NCBI GenBank assembly: GCA_046715095.1
Contig: JBKJZQ010000080.1
Span: 1 to 8,382 of the forward strand
Length of the DNA stretch: 8,382 nucleotides
From: WHTI01 sp046715095
GTDB lineage: Bacteria > Actinomycetota > CADDZG01 > WHSQ01
Direction: 5' to 3'
The translations under genes were made by a program, and so were the position numbers. The first letter of the stretch is position 1. Each line of letters begins with the position of its first letter. Shown in pieces: positions 5,364 through 8,382 of this stretch. The notes under the pieces are model-generated. The model was not told the DNA's origin. It searched no databases and was given only the letters and a program-made list of their open reading frames with translations.

Positions 5364-6062
5364 GTGGCCGGCGGCCGCACGCCGGTACCTGTCCGGCGGG
5401 TTCGGGTGGTGCACCGGCGGCTCGTCAAACAACAGGGCCGCTTCGTTCCGAAGCCGCAACGGGGTCCGCTCGACGAGCTGATCATGACCGTGCTGTCGCA
5501 GCACACCTCGGACGTCAACACCGAGCGAGCGTTCGCGTCGCTGAAGTCGGGGTTTCCGAAGTGGGATCAGGTGATGGACGCGTCCACCCCCGAGGTTGCG
5601 GATGCGATCCGTAGCGGGGGCCTGGCCGATCAGAAGGCGCCCCGGATCAAGAGGATCCTCGAGGAGATCGTGACCCGGGAGGGACGCGCCGACCTCAGCC
5701 GCCTTACGTCGCTCCCGGACCATGAGGTTGAGGCCTACCTGACGTCGCTTCCCGGCGTCGGCCCGAAGACCGCTGCGTGCGTCCTCGTGTTCTCGATGGG
5801 TCGCCATGCGTTCCCGATCGACGTCCACGTCCACCGGATCGCGCTCCGCCTCGGCTGGATCTCGCCGAAGACGACCGCCGAGGTGGCTCACAAGGAGCTG
5901 ACCCCGCGGGTACCACCCGAACTCCGGTACGAGCTGCACATGAAGCTGATCCGCCACGGCCGCGAGGTCTGCGTTGCGCGCATGCCGCGCTGCACGGACT
6001 GTGTGTTGTTCGATCTCTGTGAGGCCGGGCCGCTTCTACTCGCGAGCGGCGAGGCGCGCTAG
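5364..6062 (+). CDS. nth: endonuclease III family DNA glycosylase/AP lyase
   Basis: This base-excision-repair enzyme removes oxidised pyrimidines and nicks abasic DNA. The 232-residue protein has the helix-hairpin-helix LPGVGPKTAACV (129-140) containing the Schiff-base lysine K135, and the catalytic aspartate D153 in PIDVHVHRI. Their spacing of 18 equals that of K120/D138 in Escherichia coli Nth. The C-terminus has the iron-sulfur set C203-x6-C210-x2-C213-x5-C219, the exact spacing of the family. The LSQHTSDVNTERAF stretch (44-57) matches the family LSxQTxD region. The GTG start lies two bases after the dnaB stop and lacks a clear ribosome binding site, so translation may be coupled to dnaB; GTG codons at 5406 and 5409 are alternative starts. 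The stop overlaps the stop of the convergent downstream gene. It is a generic endonuclease III relative, so exact substrate preference is not certain. Confidence 0.9.
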   Translation: MAGGRTPVPVRRVRVVHRRLVKQQGRFVPKPQRGPLDELIMTVLSQHTSDVNTERAFASLKSGFPKWDQVMDASTPEVADAIRSGGLADQKAPRIKRILEEIVTREGRADLSRLTSLPDHEVEAYLTSLPGVGPKTAACVLVFSMGRHAFPIDVHVHRIALRLGWISPKTTAEVAHKELTPRVPPELRYELHMKLIRHGREVCVARMPRCTDCVLFDLCEAGPLLLASGEAR

Positions 6063-6358
6063 GCGTCCGTTACGGGCAGCGTCTCGATCGCGAAGCGGAT
6101 CGACTGGTCCTCGAAGCTCGCTCGGAGAACCTTGTCGTCGAGGAACTGGGCTGCGTTCTGCGCCAGGAAGACCTGGCTTCCCTCGGTCTCGACGACGTGG
6201 TCGGCTGCCTCAGGTTCGGCGACGAGATTGAGCTGGAGGGTGGCTTTGGATTCGTTGACCGGCGTGGCGTAGATCCGGAGTCCACCGCTCTCGGGGACGT
6301 TGGACCCCTCGACCAGCTTCCTCACGGCATCTGCGGCTCCGGCGGTGACGGTAAGCAC
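6059..6358 (-). CDS. HesB/IscA-like protein lacking all cysteines
   Basis: The 99-residue product (GTG start, AGGAG Shine-Dalgarno at 6369-6373 on the complementary strand) starts MLTVTAGAADAVRKLVE and contains SGGLRIYATP, with a middle part LQLNLVAEPEAADHVVETEGSQVFLAQNAAQFLDDKVL. This is the A-type iron-sulfur carrier (HesB/IscA/ErpA) fold pattern. The three cysteines that bind iron or the cluster in true IscA proteins are absent, and the protein has no cysteine at all. It ends LPVTDA where IscA has its CxC tail. It is therefore unlikely to carry a cluster in the usual way; such degenerate HesB-like proteins do exist in Actinobacteria, and their role is not known to me. The gene lies downstream of tRNA-Gly on the same strand. 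Its TAG overlaps the endonuclease III TAG in a shared CTAG. Confidence 0.75.
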   Translation of the reverse strand: MLTVTAGAADAVRKLVEGSNVPESGGLRIYATPVNESKATLQLNLVAEPEAADHVVETEGSQVFLAQNAAQFLDDKVLRASFEDQSIRFAIETLPVTDA

Positions 6359-6431
6359 AAAGGATCAACTCCTGTGTAGATGGGGGAACCCTTCCACCAT
6401 CGCGGACTTGCCCGATATGTGCAAAGAGGCT

Positions 6432-6448
6432 CACCGCCGGCAGCGGTG
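6432..6448 (-). terminator. weak hairpin at the tRNA-Gly 3' end
   Basis: CACCGC and GCGGTG form a 6-bp stem with a 5-base loop, starting within the encoded CCA end of the tRNA. On the minus strand it is followed by AGCCTCTTTGC with a short T tract. It could be a terminator or processing structure between the tRNA and the HesB-like gene, but it overlaps the mature tRNA end, so the call is tentative. Confidence 0.35.
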
Positions 6449-6520
6449 GAGCGGGTGAGGGGAATCGAACCCCCGTCACTAGCTTGGGAAGCTAGAGCTC
6501 TGCCATTGAGCTACACCCGC
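6447..6520 (-). tRNA. tRNA-Gly (anticodon CCC)
   Basis: The 74-base cloverleaf includes an encoded 3' CCA. The acceptor stem GCGGGTG/CACCCGC (minus strand 6520-6514 and 6457-6451) is perfect, with discriminator U as expected for glycine. The D arm is GCTC-AATGGCA-GAGC, and the anticodon stem CTAGC/GCTAG encloses loop TTCCCAA with anticodon CCC (6486-6488). The T arm is GGGGG-TTCGATT-CCCCT. It reads GGG codons, a minor but needed role in a GC-rich genome. Confidence 0.95.
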
Positions 6521-6531
6521 AACGGTCACGG

Positions 6532-6537
6532 ATTCTA
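6532..6537 (-). promoter_or_regulatory. -10 element of the tRNA-Gly gene
   Basis: TAGAAT on the minus strand fits TANNNT closely and lies 11 bases before the tRNA 5' end, giving a transcript start a few bases upstream of the mature tRNA. TTGTTC lies 10 bases further up, too near for a normal -35, so the -35 is not identified. Confidence 0.5.
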
Positions 6538-6580
6538 GACGCCACGGGAACAACCGGCGCCCGGAGGAAGTCTCATCGGT

Positions 6581-7117
6581 ATGAAGAGGATTCTGGTCGT
6601 CTCGTGCTGTGCCCTCGTTGCATCCCTCGGGGCAGCCGGTTCTGCTGTTGCCTCCTGCGCTCCCCTGCCGCCGCTCAAGCAGGCCATCGCAAAGAGCCCC
6701 GTCGTGTTCGTCGGCGAAACCACCGCGACCTCCAACGAGGACCGCACGGCGACGGTCGAGGTCTCCGAGATCTGGAAGGGCGAGGTCCCCGAGGGTTCCT
6801 TCGAGGTCGTGGGCGGAGCTGAGGGCGCGAACGCGGCGTCGTCGGTGGACAGGGCGTACGAGGTCGGGATCACGTACCTCTTCGTCCTCTACGAACCGAT
6901 GAAGGGGGGCCGGTTCCGCGACAACAGCTGTTCGGCGACTGCGCCTTACAAAGACCGCTTCGACAAGCTGCGCCCGGCATCAGCCCGGGAGGTTCCGGAG
7001 AGTGGTTCCCTGGACGCGGACTCTCAGGGCATCGGGTTCCCGCTGCCCGTCGTCCTTGTTGCGGGACTCGTGTTTGCGGTGGCCCTCGTTTTTGTCATGC
7101 GTCGTTCGTCGAGCTGA
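6581..7117 (+). CDS. secreted, C-terminally membrane-anchored protein of unknown function (NTR/TIMP-like pattern)
   Basis: The 178-residue product has a signal peptide (1-24: KR then a hydrophobic core, likely cut after AVA before S25-C26), an extracellular domain, and a C-terminal transmembrane helix (about 152-173) ending MRRSSS, so the domain should be held on the outer face of the membrane. Only two cysteines, C26 and C117, remain after cleavage and could form a disulfide. The order SCAPLP, then VVFVGE, then an alternating strand ending in EIWKGEVPEG (63-72), then YEVGITYLFVLYEP (93-106) and NSCSAT, recalls the beta-barrel of netrin/TIMP-like bacterial proteins that begin with a cysteine near the mature N-terminus. 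This is resemblance by eye, not proof. GGAGG at 6563-6567 is an adequate but distant Shine-Dalgarno. The gene stands alone, divergent from tRNA-Gly, and is followed by a terminator hairpin. Confidence 0.8.
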   Translation: MKRILVVSCCALVASLGAAGSAVASCAPLPPLKQAIAKSPVVFVGETTATSNEDRTATVEVSEIWKGEVPEGSFEVVGGAEGANAASSVDRAYEVGITYLFVLYEPMKGGRFRDNSCSATAPYKDRFDKLRPASAREVPESGSLDADSQGIGFPLPVVLVAGLVFAVALVFVMRRSSS

Positions 7118-7127
7118 TCCGTCCGAC

Positions 7128-7144
7128 AGGCCCCATGGGGGCCT
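7128..7144 (+). terminator. hairpin after the anchored secreted protein gene
   Basis: AGGCCCC (7128-7134) and GGGGCCT (7138-7144) form a perfect 7-bp stem with an ATG loop, 11 bases after the stop codon. No T tract follows, so it is a GC-type terminator candidate. Confidence 0.6.
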
Positions 7145-7220
7145 TCACGTAAGGAGAATCCCGGACCCGTCGGGTCGTCTATTCAATGGATGGCGTATCT
7201 AGCAGGACGGGCCTGGTGGA

Positions 7221-7226
7221 TAGACT
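7221..7226 (+). promoter_or_regulatory. -10 element giving an apparently leaderless dcd mRNA
   Basis: TAGACT fits TANNNT and ends 6 bases before the dcd ATG. With the usual distance to the transcript start, transcription would begin at or next to the A of the ATG. No Shine-Dalgarno is present before the gene, which supports leaderless translation, a common mode in Actinobacteria. The -35 is not clear. Confidence 0.6.
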
Positions 7227-7232
7227 GCCGTC

Positions 7233-7799
7233 ATGATTCTGTCGGACAGGGACATCAGGGCCGCCATAGCGGACGGCAGTATCGGCATCGAGCCGTTCGA
7301 CGAATCCGACGTCCAGCCTTCATCGGTTGACCTCCACGTTGACCGGCTGTTCCGCACGTTCAACAACCACCGGCACTCGTTCATCGACGTGAAGGAGCCG
7401 ATGGACAAGCTCACCGAGCTGATCGAGGTCGCCGACGGCGAGACGTTCATCCTTCATCCCGGTGAGTTCGTGCTCGGCTCCACCACCGAGTACGTCCAAC
7501 TGCCCCACGATCTCGTCGCCCGGCTCGAGGGGAAATCGTCGCTCGGACGCCTCGGGCTCCTGATCCATTCGACCGCCGGCTACGTCGATCCGGGCTTCGA
7601 AGGACATCTCACGCTCGAGCTCAGCAACGTCGCCAACCTCCCGATCACGATCTACCCCGGCATGAAGATCGGTCAGATCTCGTTCTTCCAGCTCACTTCG
7701 CCGGCCGAGCACCCGTACGGCTCCAGCGAAGTCGGCTCCAAGTACCAGGGCCAGCGGGGCCCGACCCCGTCCCGCTATTTCGAGAACTTCAAGCCCTAG
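7233..7799 (+). CDS. dcd: dCTP deaminase, probably the bifunctional dCTP deaminase/dUTPase
   Basis: The enzyme converts dCTP to dUTP; the bifunctional form goes on to dUMP and pyrophosphate, feeding thymidylate synthesis while keeping dUTP low. The 188-residue sequence begins MILSDRDIRAAI and has VQPSSVDLHVDRLFRTF (27-43), RLEGKSSLGRLGLL (97-110), HSTAGYVDPGFEGHLTLEL (112-130) and the C-terminal lid KYQGQRGPTPSR (170-181). The catalytic set expected from the family is present: serine within KSS, R106 and E129 in TLEL. It closely resembles my memory of the Mycobacterium tuberculosis bifunctional enzyme (same length class, LEGKSSLGRLGLL and SNVANLPIT nearly unchanged), so bifunctionality is likely but inferred. 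Transcription appears leaderless, and a terminator hairpin follows directly. Confidence 0.93.
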   Translation: MILSDRDIRAAIADGSIGIEPFDESDVQPSSVDLHVDRLFRTFNNHRHSFIDVKEPMDKLTELIEVADGETFILHPGEFVLGSTTEYVQLPHDLVARLEGKSSLGRLGLLIHSTAGYVDPGFEGHLTLELSNVANLPITIYPGMKIGQISFFQLTSPAEHPYGSSEVGSKYQGQRGPTPSRYFENFKP

Positions 7800-7803
7800 C
7801 AGC

Positions 7804-7819
7804 GCCCCGCCACCGGGGC
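7804..7819 (+). terminator. terminator hairpin after dcd
   Basis: GCCCCG (7804-7809) pairs with CGGGGC (7814-7819) across CCAC, five bases after the dcd stop. The following TCTACGTTGTT has scattered T residues. It separates dcd from the regulated promoter of the next gene. Confidence 0.6.
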
Positions 7820-7828
7820 TCTACGTTG

Positions 7829-7850
7829 TTAACTTAACTGTGCTAACTTA
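7829..7850 (+). promoter_or_regulatory. AT-rich operator-like repeats upstream of the MMPL gene
   Basis: GTTAACTTAAC (7829-7839) is a palindrome around its central C, and TAACTTA occurs twice as a direct repeat (7830-7836 and 7844-7850, 14-base period). TATAAG at 7861-7866 could be a -10, and TAACTT (7844-7849) is a second option. AT-rich repeats of this type before an exporter suggest binding by a MarR- or TetR-type repressor, although no regulator gene is in the window. Confidence 0.45.
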
Positions 7851-7884
7851 TCGTCGTTCATATAAGACGAGAGAGAGCACAAAC

Positions 7885-8382
7885 ATGTTCGGAAAGCTTG
7901 GAGTCACCGTTGTCATCCGGCGCAAGCTGATCCTGATGGCCACCGCCCTGCTGTTCGGCATCGCCGGATTCTTCGGTTCCGGGGTCGCCGACCGGCTGTC
8001 CTCGGGGGGCTTCGACGACCCCAGCTCGGAGGCGTCCCAGGCGGCCGACACGCTCAAGGATCGTTTCGGGGTCGAGGATCCAAACGTGATCCTGCTGGTC
8101 GACGCGAAGTCCGGATCGGCCGACGATCCCGCGGTAGCGGCCGAAGGTGCCGCGCTGACCGAGGAACTTGCGGCGCAAGAAGGGATCGATCAGGTCTATT
8201 CGTACTGGTCCACCGGCATCCCCTCGCTCAAGAGCGACGACGGGAGCCAGGCGCTCGTGCTCGGCCGCATCGAGGGAGACCAGAACGAGATCAAGGAGCA
8301 CATCGAGACGATCTCGCCGGAGTTCACCCGTTCGAGCTCCGAGGTCGAAATCAGCGTGGGTGGTTTCGCAGAGATCTACCGC
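7885..8382 (+). CDS. MMPL-family RND transporter, 3'-truncated
   Basis: The frame is open from ATG 7885 to the window end (166 codons). It begins MFGKLGVTVVIRRKLILMAT with a basic stretch, then the first transmembrane helix (about 14-33), then GVADRLSSGGFDDPSSEAS (33-51). The LSSGGFDDP block after the first helix is typical of actinobacterial MMPL exporters, large inner-membrane pumps that export lipids, siderophores or drugs with proton-motive force. The rest is the start of the first extracytoplasmic porter domain: a DRFGVEDPNVILLVDA strand (59-74), then a helix-rich part with the VYSYWSTG segment (104-111). The ribosome binding site is only a GAGAGAG tract about 8 bases upstream. The substrate cannot be predicted, and full members have about 700-1000 residues. 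Confidence 0.88.
   Translation, partial: MFGKLGVTVVIRRKLILMATALLFGIAGFFGSGVADRLSSGGFDDPSSEASQAADTLKDRFGVEDPNVILLVDAKSGSADDPAVAAEGAALTEELAAQEGIDQVYSYWSTGIPSLKSDDGSQALVLGRIEGDQNEIKEHIETISPEFTRSSSEVEISVGGFAEIYR

Noticed and set aside
5223..5957. Long minus-strand open frame of 244 codons opposite dnaB and endonuclease III
   Set aside because: It overlaps the conserved motifs of both plus-strand genes and is rich in Arg, Asp and His as expected for antisense GC-rich frames.
7164..7176. GACCC-GTC-GGGTC inverted repeat between the terminator and dcd
   Set aside because: It has only a 5-bp stem with a 3-base loop in GC-rich DNA, not distinguishable from chance.

Overview
This 8.4 kb window is high-GC chromosomal DNA that looks actinobacterial (Actinomycetota). 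The gene order rpsF-ssb-rpsR-rplI-dnaB preceded by a GT-C type membrane glycosyltransferase resembles the mycobacterial rpsF-dnaB locus. The dCTP deaminase is close to the bifunctional Dcd-Dut of Mycobacterium as I remember it, and an MMPL-family exporter closes the window. A species or order cannot be named from the sequence.

Layout. Positions 1-849 hold the 3' part of a polytopic glycosyltransferase (GT87/DUF2029-like). A 149-base leader with two hairpins precedes a tightly packed ribosomal/replication operon: rpsF (S6), ssb, rpsR (S18, zinc-type) and rplI (L9). It ends at a strong UUCG-loop hairpin. The rplI-dnaB gap carries four same-orientation CCACAG motifs (DnaA-box-like), the hairpin, and a 9-bp perfect inverted repeat. 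dnaB (2785-5361) is interrupted by a 407-residue intein inserted exactly inside the Walker A P-loop (GK^S), with a LAGLIDADG homing endonuclease and an XRE-like helix-turn-helix segment. An endonuclease III homologue follows 2 bases after dnaB. Its stop overlaps the stop of a convergent, cysteine-free HesB/IscA-like gene, which lies downstream of tRNA-Gly(CCC) on the minus strand.

The right part runs on the plus strand: a small secreted, C-terminally anchored protein of unknown function, a terminator hairpin, dcd with an apparently leaderless promoter, a terminator, an AT-rich operator-like patch, and the first 166 codons of an MMPL transporter.

Functionally the core is a replication/translation block: SSB, replicative helicase, ribosomal proteins, a base-excision glycosylase and a nucleotide-pool enzyme. 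The most remarkable element is the DnaB intein. Its position means the helicase cannot have an intact ATP-binding loop until splicing occurs. I found no CRISPR array, insertion sequence or phage module, and no gene cluster that I would call a wholly new system.
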